Assembly (NCBI GenBank): GCA_023410595.1
Contig: JAEYPO010000009.1
Location: 288,141-352,140, forward strand
Direction of reading: 5' to 3'
Length of the DNA: 64,000 bases
Source: Bacillota bacterium
GTDB taxonomy: Bacteria; Bacillota; Clostridia; Christensenellales; SZUA-584
Of this stretch, positions 17,291 through 25,543 are shown in pieces. A program made the position numbers and the translations under genes. The number at the start of each line of letters is the position of its first letter. The stretch's first letter is position 1. The notes below the pieces were generated by a model. It did not search any database. It was not told the origin of the DNA and saw nothing but the letters and a program-made list of their open reading frames with translations.

Positions 17291-18187
17291 TTATTCCTCA
17301 TGAAGCAGGCAGCTGTTGTTGCGCGCATAATGGAACAGGTATTGCTGCGCGAGCCCCGCGTTCATGCCGAATTTGCTGTCTATAAACGCTCTCATCTGTT
17401 TGTCGTTCCCTTTAAATCCGTAAACGCACCTAAGCACGCGCTTCATCCATACGTCCGCGGGGAACGCCTGCGTAAACCCTAATGAATACAGCGCCACGCA
17501 GTCCGCAACTTTGGGCCCCACACCGGGAATCTTCTGAAGCTGTTCGCGCGCATGCTCGTACGGCAGCATGGCAAGACCATCAAGATCGAAGCTTTCCGCT
17601 ACCATATTTGCGGCGCCCGCTATATAAGAAGCTCTGTAGCCCGCGCCGCACTCCTCAAAGTCTTTGGGGCAGCAGCGCGTCAAAGCCTGCGGCGTTGGGA
17701 AGTCGTACCCGCCATTACCACCCCAAAAAGCCTCACGACTTTTTGGGGACCCCGAATTAATCGGCTCGCCGTAAGACTGACAAAGCCGCTCTATTATGCC
17801 GGATATGCGCTTTACATTGTTGTTTTGAGATATTATGAACGATATCAATGTCTCAAAAGGCGGCTGCCGCAGAACGCGTATGCCGCCCGCGTATTCCATG
17901 CCTTCCCTAAGGAACGGATCGCCCGCGTAGCTTCGCTTTATCGCCCCGTAGTCGCGCTCTAGGTCGAAGTAACGTATGAAGTCCCTGCCCGCGCGCTCAT
18001 CGACGCCGACAAGCGTTACGTCGCGTCCTTGCTGCACGGCGTATACGGCCCTCCCCAGCGCGACTCCCTTAAAGCCGCCGCCTTCGCTCTTCCACCTGAA
18101 CGCCTGCCCGCAAGTAAGGCACTGCTCGAGAGAGAAGTGATCTATTCCGCGTATTATCATGCTGTCGTCTCTGTATTCTATATTCAT
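17291..18187 (-). CDS. ogg: 8-oxoguanine DNA glycosylase / AP lyase with palindromic-element insertion
   Basis: A base-excision repair enzyme that removes oxidised guanine and nicks the abasic site. The 298-residue product has the OGG N-terminal domain (FSLEQCLTCGQAFRW), the helix-hairpin-helix with the catalytic lysine (IPGVGPKVADC, K226) and the catalytic aspartate (FPADVWMKR, D245). Between GEPI (140-143) and YDFPTP (161-166) lies an unusual glycine-, serine- and tryptophan-containing stretch. It is encoded by a copy of the 40-bp palindromic element in frame (17719-17758). Homologues normally have only a few residues there. The reading frame is intact, so the protein is probably still made. 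Confidence 0.88.
   Translation of the reverse strand: MNIEYRDDSMIIRGIDHFSLEQCLTCGQAFRWKSEGGGFKGVALGRAVYAVQQGRDVTLVGVDERAGRDFIRYFDLERDYGAIKRSYAGDPFLREGMEYAGGIRVLRQPPFETLISFIISQNNNVKRISGIIERLCQSYGEPINSGSPKSREAFWGGNGGYDFPTPQALTRCCPKDFEECGAGYRASYIAGAANMVAESFDLDGLAMLPYEHAREQLQKIPGVGPKVADCVALYSLGFTQAFPADVWMKRVLRCVYGFKGNDKQMRAFIDSKFGMNAGLAQQYLFHYARNNSCLLHEE
17719..17758. repeat. 40-bp palindromic element, copy 2, inside the glycosylase frame
   Basis: CA, left arm CCCCAAAAAG (17721-17730), loop CCTCACGA, right arm CTTTTTGGGG (17739-17748), tail ACCCCGAATT. The stem is perfect over 10 bp. It is translated, in the minus direction, as residues around 144-158 of the DNA glycosylase. Confidence 0.85.
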
Positions 18188-18440
18188 ATATTAATATTAC
18201 TGAAAAAACAGATCAAACGCAATCTGTTTATCCTTTCATCGGCCACAGTTAATGCCTGATTGATGAGGCATTAAAAACGATAAGGCTGCGTGTCGTGACA
18301 ACATAAAATTTATTATTTTCGCCTTATAGGGGAAGGCTTATCCCGTGACAGTCTGGATGGTTATTTAAAAGAAGTCATAAGAGAAGAAGGTTTAAAGGCT
18401 TCTCCTCGGAGGGGAAAGCTTATTTTTTGCTAAAGCCAAT
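18188..18440. other. Gap between glycosylase and rpmA: possible RNA or gene remnant
   Basis: About 250 bases without a clear gene. On the plus strand, a frame from 18301 to 18432 without ATG reads HKIYYFRLIGEGL and EVIREEGLKASPRR before a stop. It ends in a hairpin (AAGGCTTCTCCTC pairing imperfectly with GAGGGGAAAGCTT) followed by ATTTTTT, a plus-strand terminator. It could be a decayed gene or a small RNA with its terminator; I cannot decide between the two. Confidence 0.3.
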
Positions 18441-18472
18441 AAAAAAACAAGCCCCGCATTACACAAGGCTTG
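18441..18472 (-). terminator. Terminator of the rplU-rpmA operon
   Basis: Minus-strand stem CAAGCC/GGCTTG (18472-18467 with 18453-18448) followed by TTTTTTT (18447-18441). Confidence 0.75.
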
Positions 18473-18488
18473 CTGTGATTCATATCGT

Positions 18489-18743
18489 TTAGTTCGGATA
18501 AACGCTGACCTGCTTTTTATCGCGGCCCTTGCGCTCGAATTTCACGTTGCCGTCGGATGTCGCGAACAGCGTATCGTCGCTGCCGATACCTACGTTGTTG
18601 CCGGGGTAGATCTTCGTCCCCCTCTGGCGCACGAGTATATTTCCGGCGAGTACAAACTGGCCGTCTCCGCGCTTAACGCCGAGCCGCTTGCTCTCGCTGT
18701 CTCTCCCGTTTCTGGAGCTTCCGACTCCCTTTTTATGTGCCAT
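18489..18743 (-). CDS. rpmA: 50S ribosomal protein bL27 (without N-terminal extension)
   Basis: bL27 reaches the peptidyl-transferase centre with its N-terminus. The 84-residue product starts directly as MAHKKGVGSSRNGRDSES and continues with KRGDGQFVLAGNILVRQRGT. In most Firmicutes bL27 begins with a nine-residue extension ending LQLF that the Prp protease removes. Here no such extension is encoded upstream in frame, and the 29-base gap to rplU leaves no place for prp, which normally lies between them. ATG is preceded by GAGGTG at eight bases. Confidence 0.95.
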   Translation of the reverse strand: MAHKKGVGSSRNGRDSESKRLGVKRGDGQFVLAGNILVRQRGTKIYPGNNVGIGSDDTLFATSDGNVKFERKGRDKKQVSVYPN

Positions 18744-18772
18744 TATGAATGCACCTCGCTTTCACTTTGAGA

Positions 18773-19297
18773 CTACTTCGTCTCTGGTTCCGTAGCTTTT
18801 GCCGTCGTCTTCTTTGCCGCGGGTTTCTTCTCTGCCGTTGCGGGCTTCTTCTCCGCCGCGGGCTTTGAAGCTTTTTCGGCCGCCGCTTTTGTTGTCGTCG
18901 CGGGCTTTGCCGCTTTGGCTGCGGGCTTTGCTGCCGGTTTCTCTGCCGCCGCGATCTCCGCCGCCGTTTCTTCCGTCGCTTTTTCCTTCGCCGTTGTTAT
19001 GCCCGTTATCTCAATCTTCGTGAACGGCTGCCTGTGTCCCTGCTTTTTGCGGTAATTTTCCTTCGACTTATATTTGAACACAACGACTTTTTTCTCTTTG
19101 CCTTGCGCTATTACCTTAGCCTTTACCTTAGCGCCTTTTACGGTGGGCGTCCCTATCATCACGTTGTCGCCGTCGGATACCACAAGCGCGTCGAAACTAA
19201 CGGATTTGCCTATTTCTGCTTCGAGCTTCTCGACGAATACTACGTCGCCCTTGCCTGCCTTATACTGCTTTCCGCCTGTCTCAAATACTGCGTACAT
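18773..19297 (-). CDS. rplU: 50S ribosomal protein bL21 with Lys/Ala/Pro-rich tail
   Basis: A 23S rRNA-binding protein, normally about 103 residues. The first 103 residues are a standard bL21 (MYAVFETGGKQYKAGKGD; YRKKQGHRQPFTKIEI near the end). It then continues for about 70 residues made of lysine, alanine, proline, threonine and glutamate (EKPAAKPAAKAAKPATTTK type), like histone H1 tails, and is predicted disordered. It has its own promoter in the end of rng and the ribosome site AGGAGGTAGCAGCT. rpmA follows in the same operon. Confidence 0.93.
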   Translation of the reverse strand: MYAVFETGGKQYKAGKGDVVFVEKLEAEIGKSVSFDALVVSDGDNVMIGTPTVKGAKVKAKVIAQGKEKKVVVFKYKSKENYRKKQGHRQPFTKIEITGITTAKEKATEETAAEIAAAEKPAAKPAAKAAKPATTTKAAAEKASKPAAEKKPATAEKKPAAKKTTAKATEPETK

Positions 19298-19378
19298 AGC
19301 TGCTACCTCCTCTTCCCAGTCTCGCCGTTACGGTAACGTTCAATCGAACATTTTTAAATACCGTTTCCGAGCGGCTCA
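19298..19378 (-). promoter_or_regulatory. bL21 leader with hairpins
   Basis: The 80-base untranslated leader has an inverted repeat ACGGTA/TACCGT enclosing GTTC-GATT-GAAC. Firmicutes have a known L21 leader motif that may bind bL21; this may be a counterpart, but the match is by position and hairpin only. Confidence 0.35.
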
Positions 19379-19385
19379 GTTTTAG

Positions 19386-19414
19386 ATAATATCACATTGC
19401 GTGCTCTCTGTCAA
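19386..19414 (-). promoter_or_regulatory. Promoter of rplU-rpmA inside the end of rng
   Basis: Minus strand: TTGACA (19414-19409), 17 bases, TATTAT (19391-19386). The -35 box overlaps the last codons and stop of rng, so ribosomal genes can be transcribed independently of it. Confidence 0.8.
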
Positions 19415-20943
19415 CAAAACACCTTCGCTTTTCCCATAAGCTTGTCCCGCTCTTTTGAAGACGTTATCTCGGTAATACGGTAATCGGCTATATGCATGGC
19501 TTCGTCGGAAAGTACGTAGAGCTTCACGCCCTCCACCTTGGGCAGTACAGGCTCTTCCTCCGGCCCTCTGCTCTCTATGAACTTCGCTACAAGCGGATTG
19601 ACTACAATAAGGTATTCCTTTATGTCGCTGTTAACGGTCTGCCGCAGCACAAGACGTCTTATGTTCATCGCCGTCGTCTCCTCGCTGTCCACGAGCCCGC
19701 TGCCTCCGCAGTAGGGGCATGTGCGCTTGACGATGCTTGAGAGCTTCTTCCTTACCTTCTTGCGCGTCATCTCCACAAGCCCTAAACTGGTTATGCCGAG
19801 CACGTTCGTCTTCGTCCTGTCGTGCGCGAGCGCCGTTTCGAGAGCCTCGACTACCTTTAGCTTATTGCCTTCGACCTCCATGTCTATAAAGTCTATTATT
19901 ATTATGCCGCTTATGTCGCGCAGCCGCAGCTGCTTGGCTATCTCCTTGGCGGCCTCTATGTTTACCTCTAATATCGTCTCCTGCAGATCCGTATCGCCCA
20001 CGTACTTGCCGGTGTTTACGTCTATTACGGTAAGCGCTTCCGTCTCGTCTATTATTATATACGCGCCGTTCTTCATCCAGACTTTCTTTTCGAGCGCCTT
20101 GTCTATGCGTGCCTGTATGCCGTAATCGTCGAATATGCTGACGCCCGTGGTATAAAACTGCACCCTGTCCTTCATATAAGGCGCTATTATGTTCGCAACG
20201 GCCGTAACCTTGTCGAAATATTCCCTGTCGTTTATTACGAACTCGGAAACGTCGGTCGTGAACATGTCGCGCACCGTCCTGAATATAAGCGACTCCTCCG
20301 CATGAATAAGCCTTGGGGCCCTAAGCACCTCGCTCCTGCTCAATATGCGCTGCCAGAGCCTTTCCAGAAACCTAAGCTCGCTTAAAAAGTCGTCCGCCGT
20401 TTTGCCCGCGGCAGCCGTGCGCACTATAACGCCCATATCTTTGGGCTTTATGCTTTCGAGCACCTCTTTCAGTCTCGTGCGCTCCGCCTCGTCCTCTATG
20501 CGCCGCGAGACGCCCACATGGTTGACGGTAGGCATAAGCACGAGCATGCGCCCCGGCAGCGTCACGTGCGACGTTATGCGCGCTCCCTTAGCGCCGCCCG
20601 GCTGCTTTAACACCTGCACCACAATCTCCTGCCCTTCTTTCACCATGTCCTCTATGCTCTTGGGCCTTAGGTTCGGGTGGTCGGCGCTGTTGCCGAATTC
20701 AAAGTCGGACGCATCCACTAGTATATCGCCCGCGTAGAGAAACGCGTTGCGCTCGAGGCCTATGTCTACAAAAGCCGCCTGCATGCCCGGAAGCACGTTG
20801 GCCACTCTTCCCTTGTAGATGTTGCCGACGAGCCGCTCTTTCCCCCTGCGCTCCACATGTATCTCGACGAGCTTGTCGTCTTCCAGCAGCGCGATTCTTA
20901 CCTCCAAGGGGCTTACATCCGCGATTATTTTTTTAGTCATCAA
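19411..20943 (-). CDS. rng: Ribonuclease G/E family
   Basis: An endoribonuclease that cleaves single-stranded AU-rich RNA in rRNA maturation and mRNA decay. The 510-residue product has an S1 domain (GNIYKGRVANVLPGMQAAFVD, residues about 40-120), the catalytic part with ALTVIDVNTG and IIIDFIDME (metal-binding aspartates) and the zinc-link cysteines in CPYCGGSG near residue 415. There is no RNase E-type C-terminal scaffold. The neighbours TIGR03960-like radical SAM, DUF2344, rplU and rpmA form the cluster common in Firmicutes. Confidence 0.95.
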   Translation of the reverse strand: MMTKKIIADVSPLEVRIALLEDDKLVEIHVERRGKERLVGNIYKGRVANVLPGMQAAFVDIGLERNAFLYAGDILVDASDFEFGNSADHPNLRPKSIEDMVKEGQEIVVQVLKQPGGAKGARITSHVTLPGRMLVLMPTVNHVGVSRRIEDEAERTRLKEVLESIKPKDMGVIVRTAAAGKTADDFLSELRFLERLWQRILSRSEVLRAPRLIHAEESLIFRTVRDMFTTDVSEFVINDREYFDKVTAVANIIAPYMKDRVQFYTTGVSIFDDYGIQARIDKALEKKVWMKNGAYIIIDETEALTVIDVNTGKYVGDTDLQETILEVNIEAAKEIAKQLRLRDISGIIIIDFIDMEVEGNKLKVVEALETALAHDRTKTNVLGITSLGLVEMTRKKVRKKLSSIVKRTCPYCGGSGLVDSEETTAMNIRRLVLRQTVNSDIKEYLIVVNPLVAKFIESRGPEEEPVLPKVEGVKLYVLSDEAMHIADYRITEITSSKERDKLMGKAKVFC

Positions 20944-20991
20944 CAGTCTCCAAAATTTAATAGGAAATATTTAAATAAAGGCGCTTGCCTT

Positions 20992-21657
20992 TTAATTCAC
21001 ATCACTAAATGCAGCCAGCAGACCGATCGTCTTTCCATCGACCCGCGTAAACAAACCCGTACGCACTATGTCGCACGAAAAATCCCCGGTGAGTTTTTTA
21101 AGTTCGCCAATCACGATATCAGGCCTTAAACTTCCCGAAGGAGCAGCGGCCAGCCTCATCACCAGACAGCCCTCGCTTACGCCGAGATCAAATATGTTAT
21201 GCCTTATGTCTATATGCTTTCCGTCTTTGTCTATGATTATATGCTCGGAATCAATTATATCACATGCCGCGCGTTTTATCGCATCCGAGTTTTCAGATAT
21301 CATCACTCTATACTCCGCTTCGCTCACGGACGCAGCGAGCTTGGGCGCGTTGTCCTTAAGCTTTAAGGCGCGTTTTGCGTACAGCCCCGGCGGCAGAGAG
21401 GCCTTCATCGCTTCAAGAAACCGGCCGGGGTCAATATCGCACTCCACAGCCATCTCTGCGCATTCGCACTCGCTCTCTATGCCGAGCGCCAGCGCCGACG
21501 CGAACGACACCGTGTAATGCGGGTTAAACCCTTTAGTGAGCGCCACCGGCAGCCCCGAACGCCTTATTGCCCGAGAAAAGGCGCGCTGCAGATCGAGATG
21601 TGATATATATTTCGCCGCGTCTTTCTTTTCAAATTCCAGCGCTATCCTCATACGCAC
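20992..21657 (-). CDS. DUF2344 (TIGR03936) protein, partner of radical SAM
   Basis: A 221-residue protein of the DUF2344 family: IALEFEKKDAAKYISHLDLQRAF at the N-terminus and LPVALTKGFNPHYTVSFASALALG in the first third are its signatures. In many Firmicutes the gene is next to, or fused with, the radical SAM protein TIGR03960, as here, where its first ten bases overlap the end of that gene. The exact reaction is unknown; a tRNA or ribosome-related modification has been suggested from the neighbourhood. Confidence 0.88.
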   Translation of the reverse strand: MRMRIALEFEKKDAAKYISHLDLQRAFSRAIRRSGLPVALTKGFNPHYTVSFASALALGIESECECAEMAVECDIDPGRFLEAMKASLPPGLYAKRALKLKDNAPKLAASVSEAEYRVMISENSDAIKRAACDIIDSEHIIIDKDGKHIDIRHNIFDLGVSEGCLVMRLAAAPSGSLRPDIVIGELKKLTGDFSCDIVRTGLFTRVDGKTIGLLAAFSDVN

Positions 21658-23486
21658 AGCCCCGCTTCCCTAAGACCGCACCCAAGACAGCCCTCGCGAC
21701 AGTCGGGCGTCGTAACTCCCGCAAGCGACGCCTTTTTCTCGCTCCACAGAAATTCCCTGCTTACGCCGGTGTCTATCATGTCCCACGGGAATATCTCGTT
21801 TTCGCCTCTCTCTCGGTTAGCGTAAAACTCCTTCGATATGCCTGCGGTCTCAAACGCCTTCATCCATTTGTCATAATCGAACAATTCCATCCAGCTGTCA
21901 AACCTGCAGCCCATCCGGAACGCTTCCTCCAGCACTCCGGAGAGCTTTCTGTCGCCGCGCGAGAATACCGCCTCGAGCATAGAGAGCCTCGTGTCGTGCC
22001 AGTTGTACGTAACGCCTTTTATGTATTTTAGCGCGTCTTTTAAAAGCCGCTGCTTTCTATAAAGCTCGTCCATGCTGTCCTGCGGCTCCCACTGAAACGG
22101 CGTATGCGGCTTGGGAACGAAGTTGGACGCGCTGACGGTGAGCTTAAAGCCCCCGCGCCGTTTCTCTTTGGGCACGCCGTAATATATGTCGCGTATATGC
22201 GCGGCCATGCGCGCTATTCCCTTTACGTCTTCGTCCGTCTCGCCGGGCAGGCCCAGCATGAAATACAGCTTAACGCCGTTCGTGCCGCCCTCGAAGGCTT
22301 CCCTTACGGCCGAATATATGTCGTCGTCCGTTATGTTCTTGTTTATAATGTCGCGCAGCCTTTGAGTGCCCGCTTCGGGCGCGAACGTGAGCCCTGTGTT
22401 CCTCACCTGCTTTAAGCGCTGCGCGTACTCTCCTTCGTACGAATCTATGCGCAGCGACGGCACCGCAACTGAAACGCCGCTGCCCTCAAACGCGTCCGTC
22501 AACTCGCAGACGAGCCTTGCGACCTCAGAATAATCGCCCGTAGAGAGCGAGCAAAGCGACACCTCTTCGTGGCCCGTGCCAGCTATGGATTCTTTTGCCT
22601 GCTCTATCAGCCTATCCGTTTTTCTCTCGCGCACGGGGCGGTACACCATGCCCGCCTGGCAAAACCGGCAGCCGCGCGTGCAGCCGCGCATTATCTCCAG
22701 CGTCACCCTGTCGTGCACTACGCCAAGGTATGGAACTATGGGGAATTTAGGAAAAAAGCTCGCGTCAAAATCCGCCGCAATACGCTTTTGTACGCTGTGC
22801 GGCGCGCCCCCTTTAGCGGTAATGCTCTTTATTGTGCCGTCTTCGTTGCAGTCAATATCATAAAGCGACGGTACGTATATGCCGCCTATGCCCGCCGCTT
22901 TTCTTAAAAACGCATTGCGCTCAAAGCCTTCGCGCTTGCACTGCTTATACAGCTCCATAAGCTCGGGCAGCGACTCTTCCGCTTCGCCTATTACGAATAT
23001 ATCGAAGAAATCCGCCACCGGCTCGGGGTTGTACGTGCTGCCGCCGCCCGCTATGACAACCGGGCCTTCGCTCCTTTCGGCCGCGCGCAGCGGTATGCCC
23101 GCCATAGAGAGCATGGCAAGCACATTCGTATAACACATCTCGTAAGAAAGGCTGAAGCCGACGATATCAAATTCGCCAAGCGGCGTTTTTGTCTCAAGCG
23201 AAAACAAGGGCAGGCCTGCTGTCTTAAGCGCCTGCTCCATGTCCGGCCACGGGCAGAAGCAGCGCTCGGCGTACACGCCCCCCATGCTGTTAAGCAGATG
23301 GTACAGTATGCTTGTCCCGGTATGCGACATGCCGACTTCATATACGTCCGGAAAACAGAACGCGAACCTCGCCGTGTCCTTATCAACCGTCTTTTTAACT
23401 TCACCCAGCTCGCCGCCCGTATACCTCGCGGGCTTCTGCACGCCGGGGAGTATACGCTCCAGCTTTTTTAAATCGATCATCGTCAT
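21648..23486 (-). CDS. Radical SAM protein, TIGR03960-like
   Basis: A 612-residue protein. Residues 1 to about 230 form an N-terminal domain (PARYTGGELGEVKK; FCFPDVYEVGMSHTG) including a cobalamin-type Rossmann region. The radical SAM core follows, with the 4Fe-4S motif CTRGCRFCQAG near residue 266 and the SAM-binding region. The C-terminus has a cysteine group (CREGCLGCGLREAGLC). It overlaps the DUF2344 gene by 10 bases. The pair precedes rng-rplU-rpmA. It has no known substrate. Confidence 0.92.
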   Translation of the reverse strand: MTMIDLKKLERILPGVQKPARYTGGELGEVKKTVDKDTARFAFCFPDVYEVGMSHTGTSILYHLLNSMGGVYAERCFCPWPDMEQALKTAGLPLFSLETKTPLGEFDIVGFSLSYEMCYTNVLAMLSMAGIPLRAAERSEGPVVIAGGGSTYNPEPVADFFDIFVIGEAEESLPELMELYKQCKREGFERNAFLRKAAGIGGIYVPSLYDIDCNEDGTIKSITAKGGAPHSVQKRIAADFDASFFPKFPIVPYLGVVHDRVTLEIMRGCTRGCRFCQAGMVYRPVRERKTDRLIEQAKESIAGTGHEEVSLCSLSTGDYSEVARLVCELTDAFEGSGVSVAVPSLRIDSYEGEYAQRLKQVRNTGLTFAPEAGTQRLRDIINKNITDDDIYSAVREAFEGGTNGVKLYFMLGLPGETDEDVKGIARMAAHIRDIYYGVPKEKRRGGFKLTVSASNFVPKPHTPFQWEPQDSMDELYRKQRLLKDALKYIKGVTYNWHDTRLSMLEAVFSRGDRKLSGVLEEAFRMGCRFDSWMELFDYDKWMKAFETAGISKEFYANRERGENEIFPWDMIDTGVSREFLWSEKKASLAGVTTPDCREGCLGCGLREAGLCV

Positions 23487-23516
23487 CCTTGCTGTTAAAA
23501 TCTTCTAGCCCAAAAG

Positions 23517-24590
23517 CTACCTATTCGCGGGCTTTACCTCCTGCCAGTAGCCGTCAGGATCTTCTATGAAATAGACGCCCATGTCCTTATTCTCATAGCA
23601 CACGATGTCCATGCTTTTGTGCTTATTATACGCCGCGTCGAAATCGTCCGCCGTAAAGCAGATATGGCTTTCGTTATCGCCAAGGTCATAAGGCCCTTCC
23701 TTGTCTTTAAGCCACGTGAGCTCTAAGCCAAAGCCCGTTACGCCGTCTGAGAGAAACACTATTGTAAAGTTCTCGGACTTAATGCGCCTTACCTCTTTTA
23801 GCCCAAACGCGTCACCGTAAAATTTGACGCTTGCCTCGATATCCGTTACGTTTATGTTTGCGTGGTCAATCCTGAACATGGCTTCCTCCTCTATTATCTG
23901 CCCGTTTTTATAAACCGGCAATATTTTTGTTCCCTCAAAGCGTTTTTTGCCGTACGCTTCCGAGTCACCAAACTCCTTTAAGTGTATGGGTATAAACGCC
24001 TTGGGTTTAACTGCTTCGATAAATATGTCCGCGCCCTCGTCGTAGCCGCTTCCCATGCGTTTATCGACGGGAAAGAACGCGTAATCCACTCCGAATACTT
24101 CCGCCTTTATATTCTCCAGTTCGTTTTTAAAATATTTCGTCATCGTACGGGTGTAGCGCTCGTCGCCGTCGTCGCGCCAGTGCCAGTAGTTAAAATCGCC
24201 CGCATGGAAAAAGCTTTTACCCTCGCATCTGACGAAAAAGCTGCCGCCTATGTCCGTCGAGCCGAATTCCTGTACATAAATATACCCGTCCTCGAACGTC
24301 TTTCCCTTGGAAAGCACAATGCAATTAACGTTTTTGTCCGGGGGCACCGTCGAGTCGAGTATATAAACCGTATCAGGATTTACGTTTGCCCACCTGTATA
24401 TCTCTTTGTTAAAGTGGTCGCTGTGTGAATGGGAAACAAAAACATAGACCCGCTGCTTTGCTTTAAGGTCCTTATCGCTTACCGAGCCTTGCTCCATTCC
24501 CCTGTTCTCGTTCTTATAGTAGTCGAACACGAGCAGAGACTCATTAAGCTCCACCGCGACGGCGCTGTGATGAAGAAAATAAACGCGCAT
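23517..24590 (-). CDS. Metallo-beta-lactamase fold fused to a VOC/glyoxalase domain
   Basis: A 357-residue fusion. Residues 1 to about 225 are a metallo-hydrolase with VSHSHSDHF (H54, H56, D58, H59), HAGDFNYWHW and a late HLKEFGD histidine. Residues 238 to 357 are a VOC domain (MFRIDHANINVTDIEASVKFY ... FIEDPDGYWQEV) with glyoxalase-type metal residues. At the junction the DNA reads GAGGAGGAAGCC then ATG, a ribosome site with a start codon in frame, so the VOC part (23517-23879) may also be made alone. Each domain alone is common; a fusion is not. Substrate unknown. Confidence 0.85.
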   Translation of the reverse strand: MRVYFLHHSAVAVELNESLLVFDYYKNENRGMEQGSVSDKDLKAKQRVYVFVSHSHSDHFNKEIYRWANVNPDTVYILDSTVPPDKNVNCIVLSKGKTFEDGYIYVQEFGSTDIGGSFFVRCEGKSFFHAGDFNYWHWRDDGDERYTRTMTKYFKNELENIKAEVFGVDYAFFPVDKRMGSGYDEGADIFIEAVKPKAFIPIHLKEFGDSEAYGKKRFEGTKILPVYKNGQIIEEEAMFRIDHANINVTDIEASVKFYGDAFGLKEVRRIKSENFTIVFLSDGVTGFGLELTWLKDKEGPYDLGDNESHICFTADDFDAAYNKHKSMDIVCYENKDMGVYFIEDPDGYWQEVKPANR

Positions 24591-24664
24591 CTGACTTCTA
24601 TATCACTCCAAAAGTATAATATACCATTAGAGTATTTTAGCACAACGCAACTGCGCGCACAACA

Positions 24665-25537
24665 TCAGCTGTTGTTATATATGCTCCAAAGAGTCGCGTG
24701 CGTGCCTTTCTCCATCATACCGTCGAGTATCTGGCGCTCGTCGAGCTCGCAAAGTACCCCCATGTTTTTGTCGAGCACCGTAACGATATTGTACTTGCCC
24801 GCCTCGAATTCGCGCATTATGTCGCTTACCTTTTCGCCCTGCATCGCCGCGAACCTGTTTATGTTTATAGTCTTGCGCGAGTCCATCCTCTGCCGTTTGC
24901 CTGTAAGATCCCGTATCAGCGTATACGGCGCGCTCCTCATTTCCTTTATCGACGAGAGGCACAGGAAAAAGCCCATAACAAAAAAGCTGGGGTTAAATGT
25001 GCCCTGTACCCATGTATAGACGCCCGCGCCCACTATTATCACCGCGAAAAATATGCCGAGCATAGACATGAACCTCGTCGCCCGCCTGTAGCCCATGAAA
25101 GACGCAAAAGACGCTCGCGCTATTCTCCCGCCGTCGAGCGGAAGCGCAGGCAGCAGATTAATAGTAGCTATGGCAAGATTGGCGGAAATAAGCTTGCCCG
25201 ATAGAGCAAAGCTCTCGTAATACCTGTCTATTATAAACACCGCGCACGCTGCCAGCATGTTTGCCGCCGGCCCCGCCGCCGCGACTATTATCTCCTTCGC
25301 CCTCGACAACGCGAAACACTGCATCTTAGCGGCGCAGCCGAACGGGAACAGCTCCATCTCCGTTATCGTCATACCCAAGGCCGCGGCGGCCAGTATATGC
25401 GCCCATTCGTGCAGTATGAGCGCCGGTATTGTGCACAGAACGACGTCGCCCATACCGAATACGATAAGAGCCGCGACGGCCGGTATCATAAGCAGGTTTA
25501 TCTTAAGCCTGCCGCCGAACAGCCTTATTCCCTTCAT
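24665..25537 (-). CDS. SpoIVFB-like M50 site-2 protease
   Basis: An intramembrane zinc protease. The 290-residue product has the zinc motif HEWAH (H43, H47), a second metal/aspartate motif NLLPALPLDGG, several hydrophobic helices, and a C-terminal regulatory CBS-like domain (KVSDIMREFEAGKYNIVTVLD). In Bacillus, SpoIVFB cleaves pro-sigma-K in the forespore outer membrane. The SpoIVFA-like gene precedes it by six bases, reproducing the spoIVFA-spoIVFB pair and indicating sporulation. Confidence 0.87.
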   Translation of the reverse strand: MKGIRLFGGRLKINLLMIPAVAALIVFGMGDVVLCTIPALILHEWAHILAAAALGMTITEMELFPFGCAAKMQCFALSRAKEIIVAAAGPAANMLAACAVFIIDRYYESFALSGKLISANLAIATINLLPALPLDGGRIARASFASFMGYRRATRFMSMLGIFFAVIIVGAGVYTWVQGTFNPSFFVMGFFLCLSSIKEMRSAPYTLIRDLTGKRQRMDSRKTININRFAAMQGEKVSDIMREFEAGKYNIVTVLDKNMGVLCELDERQILDGMMEKGTHATLWSIYNNS

Positions 25538-25543
25538 CTATCG

